Assembly: GCF_000259075.1 (NCBI RefSeq)
Contig: NZ_AJKI01000018.1
Span: 1-51,474 of the forward strand
Length of the DNA stretch: 51,474 nucleotides
Direction of reading: 5' to 3'
Source: Marinilabilia salmonicolor JCM 21150
GTDB taxonomy: Bacteria > Bacteroidota > Bacteroidia > Bacteroidales > Marinilabiliaceae
Positions 16,192-25,148 of this stretch are shown here, in pieces; position 1 is the stretch's first letter, and each line of letters begins with the position of its first letter. The position numbers were made by a program, and so were the translations under genes. The notes below the pieces were generated by a model. That model was not told the DNA's origin and ran no database searches. It was given only the letters and a program-made list of their open reading frames with translations.

Positions 16192-17538
16192 TTAATTCAC
16201 ATTAATTACTGCGATTCCAAAAGGAGTATTTGTTGAATACCCTTTCGTGTGAACATTGTACTCAGCCTCATCGTAATTGGTGTTTTTATCTGAGAATAAT
16301 ACAATGAGTTTATTTTCATCTGAAAATACATATATGGGATACCCAGGGGTATCGATATGGCGTTGCTTATCATAAGCATCGTACTCAATGATATATTGGG
16401 CATTAAAAGGGGCTAAGTACTTATAGTTTTGATTGTCCTTGAACGCAATGTCTTGCGCAGCAGGAAGATTAACATTCCATGCTGTCATCGAATGTGATAT
16501 AAGGGCCTTGGGTTCCGGAAGAATATAGACAATGCCGGAGAATGACTCCGGAATAGAAGCAGGATACGAGTACCCCGAATAATAATAGCTATTTGAAGTA
16601 GCAGCATAATCACCATTATCATTTATTTGATAGGAATAGATGCGGGAATAACTCTCATCTTCTTTATGAATAAGTCGCTTGCTGTGAGGGCTTAAGCTCA
16701 TGTGAAAGTTCTCATAGCCATATTTTTCAATGAAAAAGGTGGAAATGCCAGTTGCCCGATCTACCTTGTAGATATCACCTTCTCCGCGGCAATTCACATA
16801 AAGTCGGCCTTCATTGTCAGGCACAATACAATAGATATACTGGTAATTGTTGATTTGAATTGTTTCCTTCAAAGTCATGGAAGGAGCATCATATATGCGA
16901 ATCATCCCGTTTGGCGCAGGAATGTATAACTCCCAATTGTTACCAAATTTACCGAATGCCGGATAACAGTCATTGTACGATACGTCGATTTTACCAATAA
17001 TTTTTTTTAGTGTATAGTTATATAATGTAAATTGCCCTGAATCGTCGATGAAACCCAGGAGATCCTCATCGCTATTGTGTATAACACTTCTCGGAAAGCT
17101 GTTAAACGCCGTATAGTTCCCAATATTTATGGAGTCGATATTGCTTTTGACAACTTGCTCATATCCACAAGGATGAGAGCATCTGGCTTCAACCCAGTAA
17201 TAATTCATTCCAAGCTTGCTGGCTTGCATATCGATGTGTTGATGGTCATAAAAGTTGTTTGATGTGTACACAACTTGGGAAGACTGGTAATAACCACCAC
17301 TATTCTTGTAATCATTTTTATCCAATGAACGAATTAAACGGTATTCTGTAAATTGTGGAAGTTTCGCTAAACTCCAACGGGCCTCAACGTTCTCATTGTT
17401 ATTTATTAAGCTAAGCTTAATGTTTTCACTTAAGGCAATGAAGTCTTTGTCCTCCTCACAGCTGAATAAAGAGAGTAGTGTTAAGGCCATACTCACTAAT
17501 ATTAACTTGGGCAGTTTACAATTCATAAATTTGTCCAT
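16192..17538 (-). CDS. Lipoprotein with FN3-like and beta-propeller-like regions
   Basis: About 448 residues when started at the ATG at 17538, which yields a standard lipoprotein signal (MALTLLSLFSCEEDKD). A frame start at 17601 would add a long unneeded extension. After the lipidated Cys comes an FN3-like domain (NVEARWSLAKLPQFTEYRLI). A long beta-propeller-like region then begins near IHNSDEDLLGFIDDSGQFTL and includes repeated blade-like pieces (ELYIPAPNGMIRIYDAPS, GRLYVNCRGEGDIYKVD). The acidic residues after Cys fit Bacteroidota surface lipoproteins. A binding role is plausible; no catalytic motif is seen. It is transcribed toward the remnant at 15826, a possible truncated relative. Confidence 0.7.
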   Translation of the reverse strand: MDKFMNCKLPKLILVSMALTLLSLFSCEEDKDFIALSENIKLSLINNNENVEARWSLAKLPQFTEYRLIRSLDKNDYKNSGGYYQSSQVVYTSNNFYDHQHIDMQASKLGMNYYWVEARCSHPCGYEQVVKSNIDSINIGNYTAFNSFPRSVIHNSDEDLLGFIDDSGQFTLYNYTLKKIIGKIDVSYNDCYPAFGKFGNNWELYIPAPNGMIRIYDAPSMTLKETIQINNYQYIYCIVPDNEGRLYVNCRGEGDIYKVDRATGISTFFIEKYGYENFHMSLSPHSKRLIHKEDESYSRIYSYQINDNGDYAATSNSYYYSGYSYPASIPESFSGIVYILPEPKALISHSMTAWNVNLPAAQDIAFKDNQNYKYLAPFNAQYIIEYDAYDKQRHIDTPGYPIYVFSDENKLIVLFSDKNTNYDEAEYNVHTKGYSTNTPFGIAVINVN

Positions 17539-17631
17539 ATTTAAGATAAAAAAGAATATCTTTTGTAAAATTAACAAAAATATTCTGATATTCGTACTCA
17601 AATTTAAAAGCTTAAAATTAAATTCTAACAG

Positions 17632-18474
17632 ATGATGAAAAGAATTTTTATTCTTGGTATGCTGATTGTAGTTGTAGGATCATCAGTTTATTCACAAACT
17701 GATTCAACTCGTTTCAATCTATATTCAAAAAGGGGATTTTACTATTTTCCAGAAAAAGGAGACTGGTCTGTCAGTATTAGTGCAACACCTTTTTTAAATT
17801 ATTTTGGCGGTTTATTTGGGGATAATATCTATCGTTATGAAAATTACAATAGTTCTGGTTCATTTTATATAGATGAAGAAGCCCCAGGGTTTGCCTTTAC
17901 AGCTCAAAATCCGGGAACGATTTTCTTTAAATATTACAACAAAGATAATAGTGCATACCGTATTAAGTTATTATTTGGTTTTACCTCAGAAAAAGATAAG
18001 TTAGGCTCTGGGACTGAAATGCGGCAAGATAATTATATTAAGCAGTCTGCTTTGTCTATTGGCCTTTCTGTTGGGCAGGAATTTTATCGTCCGATTAAAA
18101 GTCGCTTAAGAGGTTATTACGGTTATGAAGCGGGTATCTTTTCAAGGCCATATTATGGCTTATTATACCAGTATGATAATGGGTTTTTTACGGGGAAAGT
18201 GGAATATGTGGATGAGTCAATGGCTGAAGACAATTTTACTGAAAAAGGGGGGAATACATTTGGCTTAAATGGTTCTGGCTTTATTGGAGTGGAGTGGTTT
18301 TTTGCCCCTAAAATGTCCTTAGGTGGGGAGTTTGGATTAGGACTTAACTATTCGAAAATGACTGAGCGCAAGCATGAGAGTGAATCTGATAACGTTATTG
18401 TTGATTCAGGAGCGAATGGTTTCACATTTGAACCTTATGCCAGTGGAGATTTAATCATTCACCTTTATTTTTAG
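17632..18474 (+). CDS. Outer-membrane beta-barrel-like protein
   Basis: A 280-residue protein with a signal peptide (MMKRIFILGMLIVVVGSSVYSQ). The mature sequence alternates polar and hydrophobic residues rich in Gly, Tyr and Phe (WSVSISATPFLNYFGGLFGD, SALSIGLSVGQEFYRPIKSR, MSLGGEFGLGLNYSK) and ends in an aromatic residue (DLIIHLYF). This is the signature of outer-membrane beta-barrels inserted by BamA. It is similar in size to small PorT/OmpX-type barrels. No specific family or function is recognised. It starts 94 bases from the divergent propeller-like lipoprotein, and they could share regulation. Confidence 0.7.
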   Translation: MMKRIFILGMLIVVVGSSVYSQTDSTRFNLYSKRGFYYFPEKGDWSVSISATPFLNYFGGLFGDNIYRYENYNSSGSFYIDEEAPGFAFTAQNPGTIFFKYYNKDNSAYRIKLLFGFTSEKDKLGSGTEMRQDNYIKQSALSIGLSVGQEFYRPIKSRLRGYYGYEAGIFSRPYYGLLYQYDNGFFTGKVEYVDESMAEDNFTEKGGNTFGLNGSGFIGVEWFFAPKMSLGGEFGLGLNYSKMTERKHESESDNVIVDSGANGFTFEPYASGDLIIHLYF

Positions 18475-18536
18475 CAGGTGGGGAAGAATACAATCTTATT
18501 AGTCGAAAAGTCTGATATTAAAATATCATGGATGAA

Positions 18537-18566
18537 GTGGCTGCCCAATATTTTTGAGGCAGCCAC
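18537..18566 (+). terminator. Strong hairpin, probable terminator
   Basis: GTGGCTGCC (18537-18545) pairs perfectly with GGCAGCCAC (18558-18566) around a 12-base loop. There is no long T-run after it, so it may end transcription with help or protect the mRNA end of the barrel gene. Confidence 0.5.
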
Positions 18567-18704
18567 AAAATGGTAATCAGGGATTGGATGACCTGATATA
18601 CCCTAAAAGGCTCTAAAATCAATTTAGTCTTCTGCTTTTGTTCCGATTTATAAACGGATCTAAAAACCCAAAATCCCCTCCCAAAAAAAATCAACCTTTT
18701 TGGC

Positions 18705-18712
18705 TATCTTTG
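18705..18712 (+). promoter_or_regulatory. -7 element of the men operon promoter
   Basis: TATCTTTG fits TAnnTTTG. A frame open from a TTG at 18700 runs through this motif, so the real menF start must be downstream. No clear -33 TTG at the proper distance is seen. Confidence 0.5.
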
Positions 18713-18735
18713 TGTTTCTTTTCAAAAACCAGGAA

Positions 18736-19872
18736 TTGAGAGAAACAGATCACATAGTAAGTGCCCGGAAGATGTTGGGAGAGTACCTGACATCAGGAAA
18801 GTCTTTTGTGGCTTACAGATTGCCGGGAGATAAACAGGCGTATAGCTTTCAGGTGGGTAAAGTGCAGTCTTTCAGCGTTTCAGAATTTACTCCGGAGGCG
18901 TTTGAAGATGCATTTATAATTGCTCCTTTTAAGATGTCCAAAAGTGCTTTTGCGCTTTGGCCGGTATCCGGGATATCGAGGGTTGAGGTAGAGTCAGAGA
19001 ATTTTGAACGGGAGATTCGGGAAGATAAATCTTTTCGATTGCCCCAGGAGCGTGAGGAAATTCGCCAGGCCTATGGCCAGTCTTTTTCTGTCATCAGGGA
19101 AGCCCTGAATGCTCATGTGGTCGATAAAGTAGTTTTGGCACGTCAGCTTGAGGTATCTGAGGTTCCTGAACATATATTGCCTCAGGTATTTAGTCAGCTT
19201 TGCCGGTCTTATCCCAACGCTTTTGTTTATTTCTTCGATCATCCTCTGGTGGGACGATGGATGGGGGCAAGCCCGGAGACTTTTCTGGAAAAAGAAAACC
19301 ATCAATTGAAAACTGTGGCATTGGCGGCTACACGCAAAAGTGAACTTCACAGTGAAGACTGGAATATGAAAGAACTGGAAGAGCAGGGATTGGTTTCGGT
19401 TTTTGTGGATGAGGTACTAAAAAAATACGGCATTTCCACCTATCAAAAAAACGGTCCTGAGCCGGTAAGAGCCGGTTCCATGATTCATCTGAAGACTTCT
19501 TACGAATTTGAAGCCTGTAAACTGGAAGATGCTGTTGGTCTTTTTTTGCAATCCTTGCATCCTACTCCGGCTGTTGGAGGTTACCCCAAAGATATTGCCA
19601 TCAGGCTTATTGAAGAGGCCGAGAAGTTTGATCGCGGCTTTTACAGCGGTTTTCTGGGGCCTGTCGGAAAAGGAGATTTCAGGTTTTTTGTAAACATTCG
19701 TTCCATGAAATTGGGTGAAAACAAAGCTGTTTTGTACCTTGGAGGTGGGATTACAAGGGATTCGAAAGAAGCCAACGAATGGGAAGAAACAAGGTTAAAG
19801 GCCCGCACACTTCTGTCGGTGCTGCATTCAGTCAAACAAAATTATAGTAATGAGTCAATCCATCTCCGATAA
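18736..19872 (+). CDS. menF: Isochorismate synthase
   Basis: Converts chorismate to isochorismate, the first step of menaquinone synthesis. About 378 residues of the chorismate-binding fold. Visible motifs are VVLARQLEV, the signature GRWMGASPETFLE, LHPTPAVGGYPKDIA (about 280-295), ERG-like YSGFLGPVG and FVNIRSMKL with LYLGGGI near the end. The start is uncertain: TTG at 18736 gives a normal N-terminus before FVAYRLPG, while ATG at 18772 is also possible; a TTG at 18700 overlaps the promoter motif. The 3' end overlaps menD by 23 bases, so the two are translationally coupled and form the head of a men operon. Confidence 0.93.
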   Translation: MRETDHIVSARKMLGEYLTSGKSFVAYRLPGDKQAYSFQVGKVQSFSVSEFTPEAFEDAFIIAPFKMSKSAFALWPVSGISRVEVESENFEREIREDKSFRLPQEREEIRQAYGQSFSVIREALNAHVVDKVVLARQLEVSEVPEHILPQVFSQLCRSYPNAFVYFFDHPLVGRWMGASPETFLEKENHQLKTVALAATRKSELHSEDWNMKELEEQGLVSVFVDEVLKKYGISTYQKNGPEPVRAGSMIHLKTSYEFEACKLEDAVGLFLQSLHPTPAVGGYPKDIAIRLIEEAEKFDRGFYSGFLGPVGKGDFRFFVNIRSMKLGENKAVLYLGGGITRDSKEANEWEETRLKARTLLSVLHSVKQNYSNESIHLR

Positions 19873-21538
19873 AACGGTGGTTCATCATATTATTGAGCAT
19901 TGTTACACTCATGGTGTCCGGCATGTCATCATTTCTCCGGGATCGCGCAATGCTCCTTTTATTATTTCTTTTCCTGCCAGTAAAAAATTCAACTGTCTAA
20001 CCATTGTTGACGAGCGCTCGGCAGCCTATTTTGCTTTGGGACTGGCTCGGGAAACCAAGCAACCGGTAGCGTTGATCTGTACCAGTGGAACGGCAGCATT
20101 GAATTATACTCCGGCCATTTCGGAAGCATATTATCAGCAAATTCCGCTCATCGCTATTACGGCGGACAGGCCTCCGGAATATGTAGATCAGGCAGATGGA
20201 CAGACCATTCGTCAGCAGGGGATTTTTAGCAATTTTGTGCATTACGAATGCCAAATGCCTGTGGGGGATTTGTCGTCGGATGACCGATGGCTGGTAGATC
20301 GCAGACTTAATGAGGCTTTCAAAAATGCCCTCGGTGCAGTGAGAGGATCGGTGCACATCAATGTCCCATTTCGTGAACCCCTTTATGAATCCATTGATGC
20401 CGGAACTTTACCTCAACCATCCATTGTTCCTGTTACCTTAGAATTGTCTGTAAATGAAGCATTGTTGGATGATCTGTATCATGAGTTGTCTCAATATCGG
20501 AAAGTCATGCTCCTGTTGGGGGCTATTGTCCCTGGCGATGATTTAAGGAGATTGGTTGCCGGCCTCGTTGAAAAAGGTGTTGTGGTGGTTACAGAAAGCC
20601 TCTCTAATGTACCGGAATCTGGAACTTTCGGAAATACGGATCGCATTCTCGAAGGTTTTAATCCGGAAGACCCCGCATTTACGCCCGATATGCTGATTAC
20701 GCTTGATATTCCGGTTCTTTCCAAGAAGCTGAAGCAACGGCTGAGGAAATATCCTCCCAAAGCCCATTGGCACTTCTCTAATCAGGATATTTTAATCGAT
20801 ACCTATCAATGTCTGAGCCGTCAGATTCCCGGTGATGCCGTTGAGACGCTTGGGAAACTGGTTACCCGGATGCAATCGTTGTCATCAGATTATGCAGATA
20901 TTTTTAAAGATGCTGAGCAACGTGTGAAGGTCAGACATCATGAGTATCTGGAAAGTCTCCCGTGGTGTGATTTGAAGGTATTCGATCAGATCTCCCGAAA
21001 GATGCCGGGCCACCAGCAGATACATTTGTCTAACAGCACTCCTGTGCGTTACGGACAGTTGTTTGAATGGGACAGAACCTGTACCTTTTTTAGCAACCGG
21101 GGTACCAGTGGTATTGACGGATGTGTGAGTACTGCTGCAGGGGCCGCCTATGGAGCCGATCAGTCAGTGACCCTGATTTCGGGCGATCTGGGATTTATAT
21201 ACGATACCAATGGTTTGTGGCATCAGTATTTGCCTTCTTCCTTCCGAGTAATTGTGGTCAATAATGGGGGTGGAGGCATTTTTCGTTTTATTCCCGGCCC
21301 GTCTAAAACAGAAGAGCTGGAACCGTATTTTGAAGCCCGTTCCAATCATCAATGTCGTGGCATCGCAGAAACTTTTGGTTTGCAATATTATGCTGCAGGT
21401 AACAGTAACGAACTGGATCAAATTTTAGATCACTTTTGGAGCGATAAGGGCGAGCCGGCTTTGTTGGAGATCTTTACGCCGGGACAAGAGAATGGGGAAA
21501 TATTGAGAAAGTATTTCAGTCATTTGACGGGGAGGTGA
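19850..21538 (+). CDS. menD: SEPHCHC synthase (menaquinone synthesis)
   Basis: A 562-residue thiamine-diphosphate enzyme that joins 2-oxoglutarate and isochorismate. The N-terminal pyrimidine-binding domain has SPGSRNAPF and the catalytic-type Glu region LTIVDERSAAYFALG (near 50-64), followed by TSGTAALNYTPA. The central domain is about 190-340. The cofactor diphosphate-binding motif is GDLGFIYDTNGLWH through VVNNGGGGIFRF (about 443-478), and the preceding GTSGIDGCVSTAAG is typical of MenD. Length is normal for the family. It follows menF with overlap, and menB lies downstream after a repeat-bearing gap. Confidence 0.96.
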   Translation: MSQSISDKTVVHHIIEHCYTHGVRHVIISPGSRNAPFIISFPASKKFNCLTIVDERSAAYFALGLARETKQPVALICTSGTAALNYTPAISEAYYQQIPLIAITADRPPEYVDQADGQTIRQQGIFSNFVHYECQMPVGDLSSDDRWLVDRRLNEAFKNALGAVRGSVHINVPFREPLYESIDAGTLPQPSIVPVTLELSVNEALLDDLYHELSQYRKVMLLLGAIVPGDDLRRLVAGLVEKGVVVVTESLSNVPESGTFGNTDRILEGFNPEDPAFTPDMLITLDIPVLSKKLKQRLRKYPPKAHWHFSNQDILIDTYQCLSRQIPGDAVETLGKLVTRMQSLSSDYADIFKDAEQRVKVRHHEYLESLPWCDLKVFDQISRKMPGHQQIHLSNSTPVRYGQLFEWDRTCTFFSNRGTSGIDGCVSTAAGAAYGADQSVTLISGDLGFIYDTNGLWHQYLPSSFRVIVVNNGGGGIFRFIPGPSKTEELEPYFEARSNHQCRGIAETFGLQYYAAGNSNELDQILDHFWSDKGEPALLEIFTPGQENGEILRKYFSHLTGR

Positions 21539-21545
21539 TTTGGTA

Positions 21546-21577
21546 AGGCAGAAGAGTTGGAGGCAGAAGGCAGAAGT
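21546..21577 (+). repeat. GGCAGAAG-type dispersed repeat, copy 1
   Basis: AGGCAGAAGGCAGAAGT (21561-21577), preceded by AGGCAGAAGAGTTGG, recurs in opposite orientation at 25111-25142. Both copies lie in intergenic DNA a few bases from a gene end, which suggests a repeat family of this genome. Confidence 0.5.
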
Positions 21578-21675
21578 TGAATGTGTTGTATATCTGAATC
21601 TTAAGTGTTCTGATATACTTAATCCTGAAGAGTGCGGGACAAGTTGTGGTTCAAATTCTTAAGTCTAAATAGTGC

Positions 21676-21830
21676 CTGTTCATAAACTAAGCAAATTCTG
21701 TTTTTAGAGCTGTTTCTGGTTAGAAAGTGCCAATTGCTAGGCTTGCGAAGCCGACAAAAACGGAGTTTACTAATCGTAAATGAGTATTTTGGCGGCAAGC
21801 GTAACGACGCAAGTGGTACTTTATGGACAG
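21676..21830. repeat. Long imperfect palindromic element between menD and menB
   Basis: Nested inverted arms: CTGTTCATAAA (21676-21686) with TTTATGGACAG (21820-21830), and AAAGTGCCAATTGC (21724-21737) with GCAAGTGGTACTT (21809-21821). The interior contains a small GGCTTGCGAAGCC palindrome (21740-21752). There is no coding capacity. It could be a MITE- or REP-like element, or a structured mRNA segment that separates menD from menB. Confidence 0.4.
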
Positions 21831-21870
21831 AAACTAAATAACTAAAATATAACAATCTAAAGATAATACC

Positions 21871-22689
21871 ATGAAGTATAACTGGACAACCATTAAAGAA
21901 TACGAAGACATCAGGTTTGAGTTTTGCGACGGTGTGGGAAAGGTGACCATCAACCGTCCCCGTGTTTACAACGCTTTTCGTCCTCAGACGGTGAAAGAGA
22001 TGATTGATGCTTTCGATATTTGCCGTGAACGTCAGGATATTGGTGTAGTGGTGCTCACAGGAGAGGGAGACAAGGCTTTTTGTTCGGGTGGTGACCAAAA
22101 TGTGAAAGGGCATGGCGGATATATGGATGAGGACGGAGTTCCACGTCTGAATGTGCTGGATCTACACAAGCGGATTCGCTCCTTACCCAAGCCGGTAGTG
22201 GCTATGGTCAATGGTTATGCAATTGGTGGGGGCCATGTTTTGCACGTGGTTTGTGACTTGACTGTAGCTAGTGATAAAGCTATTTTCGGACAAAGCGGGC
22301 CTAAGGTTGGCAGTTTTGATGCCGGTTTTGGTTCTTCCTATCTGGCTCGTCATGTGGGACAAAAGAAAGCGCGGGAAATCTGGTTCCTGTGTAAGCAATA
22401 TTCTGCCGAAGAGGCTGAGAAAATGGGACTTGTCAATAAAGTTGTTTCACATGAATGGCTGGAAGAGGAGACCATGGAATGGTGCAAAATAATGTTACAA
22501 CGCAGTCCTATGGCATTGCGAATGATCAAACGCGGACTGAACGCCGAGCTTGACGGACAGACAGGCATCATGGAAATGGCAGGTGATGCTACACTGATGT
22601 TCTACCTTATGGAGGAAGCTCAGGAGGGACGTAAAGCATTTTTGGAGAAACGTGATCCTGATTTTAAGCAGTTTCCTAAGTTTCCTTAA
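21871..22689 (+). CDS. menB: 1,4-Dihydroxy-2-naphthoyl-CoA synthase
   Basis: A 272-residue crotonase-fold enzyme that closes the naphthoate ring from o-succinylbenzoyl-CoA in menaquinone synthesis. Motifs include [30 protein letters not shown] (oxyanion-hole region near 75-87), [20 protein letters not shown] (about 111-130) and [20 protein letters not shown] (about 139-158) with the family's catalytic Ser-Phe-Asp segment. The C-terminal tail [19 protein letters not shown] is the MenB-specific ending that distinguishes it from other crotonases. Length matches E. coli-type MenB closely. It lies in the same direction as menF-menD but after a 332-base gap. Confidence 0.96.
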   Translation: MKYNWTTIKEYEDIRFEFCDGVGKVTINRPRVYNAFRPQTVKEMIDAFDICRERQDIGVVVLTGEGDKAFCSGGDQNVKGHGGYMDEDGVPRLNVLDLHKRIRSLPKPVVAMVNGYAIGGGHVLHVVCDLTVASDKAIFGQSGPKVGSFDAGFGSSYLARHVGQKKAREIWFLCKQYSAEEAEKMGLVNKVVSHEWLEEETMEWCKIMLQRSPMALRMIKRGLNAELDGQTGIMEMAGDATLMFYLMEEAQEGRKAFLEKRDPDFKQFPKFP

Positions 22690-22873
22690 GAATATACAAT
22701 TCCAATTTTGATAACCATTTAAGGCATATAAGGTTGTGTGCTATGATTTGTTAAGATTTTTCAGATTACCACTGATTGTAAGGTGTTGTCAATGAATTGA
22801 ATGTAGATGATCTGATTTCTTGTATGTCTGAGTTGGTTTAAATTTATTCTAATTATCCAATTAACGATTAACT

Positions 22874-24391
22874 ATGTCAGAAAAGAAAAAAGAAGGTTTC
22901 TTCAAAAGACTACTTGATAAGGTTGAAGTTGCCGGAAACAAACTACCTCAACCCGTTACTTTGTTTGCCATGCTCATGGGATTAGTGCTGCTGCTCTCAT
23001 GGATTTTTGGCTCTTTGGGGGTGAGTGCTACACATCCGGCCAGCGGAGAGGAAGTAAAAGCAGTGAACCTTCTGAGTGCCGATGGTGTGAGGCGAATTAT
23101 GACTTCCATGGTGGATGTCTTTGCCGAATTTCCGCCGCTCGGATTGGTTCTGGTGGTGATGCTGGGAATTGGTGTTGCAGAGCGCAGCGGTTTGATATCC
23201 GTTGGACTCCGGATGTTTGTGAGTAAGGTACCCAAATCGCTCATCACTTTCTCCATTGTGGTGGCCGGTATGATCAGTTCCATTGCTGCAGATGCCGGTT
23301 ATGTGGTATTGATTCCTTTGGGAGCGGCCATTTTTCACAGTATGGGCCGCCATCCGATTGCTGGTCTGGCCGCCGCGTTTGCCGGTGTTTCCGGTGGGTT
23401 TGGCGCCAATTTCCTGCCCACGGGACTGGATCCTTTGATTGCCTCATTTACCCAGCCGGCAGCTCAGATTATAGAATCGGGCTATACGGTTAATCCGCTG
23501 TCCAATTACTTCCTGATGGCTGCTTCTGTTCCTTTTGTGGGACTGGCCGGAACCTGGGTGACCGAGCGTATTATCATTCCACGCCTTGGGAAATATACCG
23601 AAGATACCGATGAGGTAGTAAATAATGAAATATCCCCCATAGAAAGAAAGGGGCTGAAGTGGACATTGCTTACGATGGTGGTGTTTCTTGGCCTCCTGGT
23701 TTGGGGAATTGTTCCTGAAAATGCATTGTTTCGTGCTGAGGATGGTGGTTTGGAACCGTTTTACAACTCCATTGTGCCCCTGATGTTTATCCTTTTCTTT
23801 ATTGCCGGATTGGTTTATGGATTGATAACCAAATCTATAAAAGGAGACAAGGATGTGGCCAATATGACGGCCGAATCCATGTCCACCATGGGCGGATATA
23901 TTGTGCTGGCGTTTGTGGCAGCCCAGTTTGTGGCTTTCTTCAACTGGTCAAATCTGGGACTGATAGTGGCCATTACCGGGGCTGATGGATTGCAGGATAT
24001 TGGTTTTACGGGAACTCCCTTACTGGTGGCCTTTATTCTTGTTTCCTCTCTGGTTAACCTTATGATAGGAAGTGCATCGGCCAAGTGGGCGATTCTGGCC
24101 CCTATTTTTGTACCTATGCTGATGCTGATGGGGTACAGTCCCGAAACAACCCAGGCGGCCTACCGTATTGGAGACTCTTATTCAAATATTCTTACTCCGT
24201 TACTTCCATATTTCCCTCTGGTGATTACATTTGCGCAGAAATATGTGAAGAACATCGGTCTGGGAACCATTATTTCAACGATGCTTCCTTTTGCAATTGT
24301 TTTTGCCGTGGTAAGGATAGTAACGTTTATAATTTGGATTTGGCTCGATATTCCTTTGGGTATTGAGGGACCTATCTATTATGGTGGATAG
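22874..24391 (+). CDS. AbgT-family transporter
   Basis: A 505-residue inner-membrane protein of the AbgT family, whose members take up p-aminobenzoyl-glutamate or export sulfonamides. The cytosolic N-terminus (MSEKKKEGFFKRLLDKVEVAGNKLP) leads into about eleven hydrophobic helices. Two family-type re-entrant segments are visible: ADAGYVVLIPLGAAIFHSMG near 139-158, and LVNLMIGSASAKWAILAPIF near 395-414. GGFGANFLPTGLDPLIASF (about 173-191) is also typical. Length is normal. A link with folate or p-aminobenzoate metabolism is suggested only by family; its neighbours are the men genes. A terminator lies about 250 bases downstream. Confidence 0.93.
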   Translation: MSEKKKEGFFKRLLDKVEVAGNKLPQPVTLFAMLMGLVLLLSWIFGSLGVSATHPASGEEVKAVNLLSADGVRRIMTSMVDVFAEFPPLGLVLVVMLGIGVAERSGLISVGLRMFVSKVPKSLITFSIVVAGMISSIAADAGYVVLIPLGAAIFHSMGRHPIAGLAAAFAGVSGGFGANFLPTGLDPLIASFTQPAAQIIESGYTVNPLSNYFLMAASVPFVGLAGTWVTERIIIPRLGKYTEDTDEVVNNEISPIERKGLKWTLLTMVVFLGLLVWGIVPENALFRAEDGGLEPFYNSIVPLMFILFFIAGLVYGLITKSIKGDKDVANMTAESMSTMGGYIVLAFVAAQFVAFFNWSNLGLIVAITGADGLQDIGFTGTPLLVAFILVSSLVNLMIGSASAKWAILAPIFVPMLMLMGYSPETTQAAYRIGDSYSNILTPLLPYFPLVITFAQKYVKNIGLGTIISTMLPFAIVFAVVRIVTFIIWIWLDIPLGIEGPIYYGG

Positions 24392-24436
24392 AGCCCGGAG
24401 GTCAACCCCTGCCAACCTCAACACCCGGCAAAGGCC

Positions 24437-24476
24437 CGTCATCGCGACCGCGGGGAACGAGGCGGGAAGCAATCTC
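24437..24476. repeat. REP-like GAAGCAATCTC repeat
   Basis: CGTCATCGCGACCG followed by GGGAACGAGGCGGGAAGCAATCTC-type sequence matches the widely dispersed intergenic CGTCATTGCGA...GAAGCAATCTC element seen in many Bacteroidota genomes. One copy is present. The rest of the gap up to 24,640 shows no gene. Confidence 0.45.
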
Positions 24477-24644
24477 AATTAATAACCGGACATCAATGAA
24501 ACGAGCATGGCAAGGAAACCACAAAAGATCATGTATAATATTCTGACATGTGAGTTCCATCAGGCCAATAACTTAAAACAAATTTTATACTGATGAAAAG
24601 GTATATAAGAACATTGCTATAACTGATAAGGGTGTTAAAGAAAT

Positions 24645-24685
24645 GGTGCAATTGGTTGAAACTTCAAGCCTCTTGCACCTTTTTT
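24645..24685 (+). terminator. Rho-independent terminator
   Basis: GGTGCAA (24645-24651) pairs with TTGCACC (24673-24679); inside, TTGAA and TTCAA extend the fold. A run of T follows. It is the likely end of the abgT transcript. Confidence 0.65.
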
Positions 24686-24812
24686 ATGACAATGGCTGTA
24701 CTTCACCTTCGGCGTCGGGTTAAGGAAAATGTTATCTTGTTATAGACATGGGAGCTCTTCAGGCTCCGTTTTTACTCATGATTGACGGTGACTATTACGC
24801 TTTATTAATCAG

Positions 24813-24851
24813 GAAAAAGTAAAAAAGAACCCCGGATTCTGGTAACCGGGG
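24813..24851 (-). terminator. Rho-independent terminator for the leftward genes
   Basis: On the minus strand a CCCCGG/CCGGGG stem (24846-24851 and 24830-24835) with a 10-base loop is followed by TTCTTTTTTACTTTTTCC. It lies just downstream of the small membrane-protein gene and closes the leftward otsB-side transcript. Confidence 0.7.
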
Positions 24852-24882
24852 GAGGCCCGTAGGTGATATTTTTGGATAAACT

Positions 24883-25080
24883 TCAGGAATTCTTGTTTTC
24901 CGATTTTTTTGCTGAACGAATCGACTGAATTATAGAAACTAAAGTTGCGGTCATCGCAATAAAAATAAGATAATTGAGCCAGTTCCCGGATGAACTGAGG
25001 TTGTTGAAATTAACCGAGGCCACATCGGCAATCAGAATAATGGTACCGAAAATCAATAATGAATAACGGACTTTTTGCAT
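24883..25080 (-). CDS. Small two-helix membrane protein
   Basis: A 65-residue protein with two hydrophobic helices (YSLLIFGTIILIADVA and LIFIAMTATLVSIIQSI) and a lysine-rich tail (RSAKKSENKNS). No family is recognised, although small proteins of this shape are frequent in Bacteroidota. The gene lies downstream of otsB on the same strand with a 68-base gap that holds a dispersed repeat. A terminator follows directly. It probably sits in the inner membrane. Confidence 0.55.
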   Translation of the reverse strand: MQKVRYSLLIFGTIILIADVASVNFNNLSSSGNWLNYLIFIAMTATLVSIIQSIRSAKKSENKNS

Positions 25081-25110
25081 TTCTTTCTCAGGATATTAGA
25101 AAATTGTTTT

Positions 25111-25142
25111 ACTTCTGCCTTCTGCCTCTCCAACTGCTGCCT
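25111..25142 (-). repeat. GGCAGAAG-type dispersed repeat, copy 2
   Basis: On the minus strand it ends in the same 17 bases (AGGCAGAAGGCAGAAGT) as copy 1 at 21546-21577 and begins AGGCAGCAGTTGG. The two are inverted relative to each other, 3.5 kb apart. Confidence 0.5.
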
Positions 25143-25148
25143 GATAAA

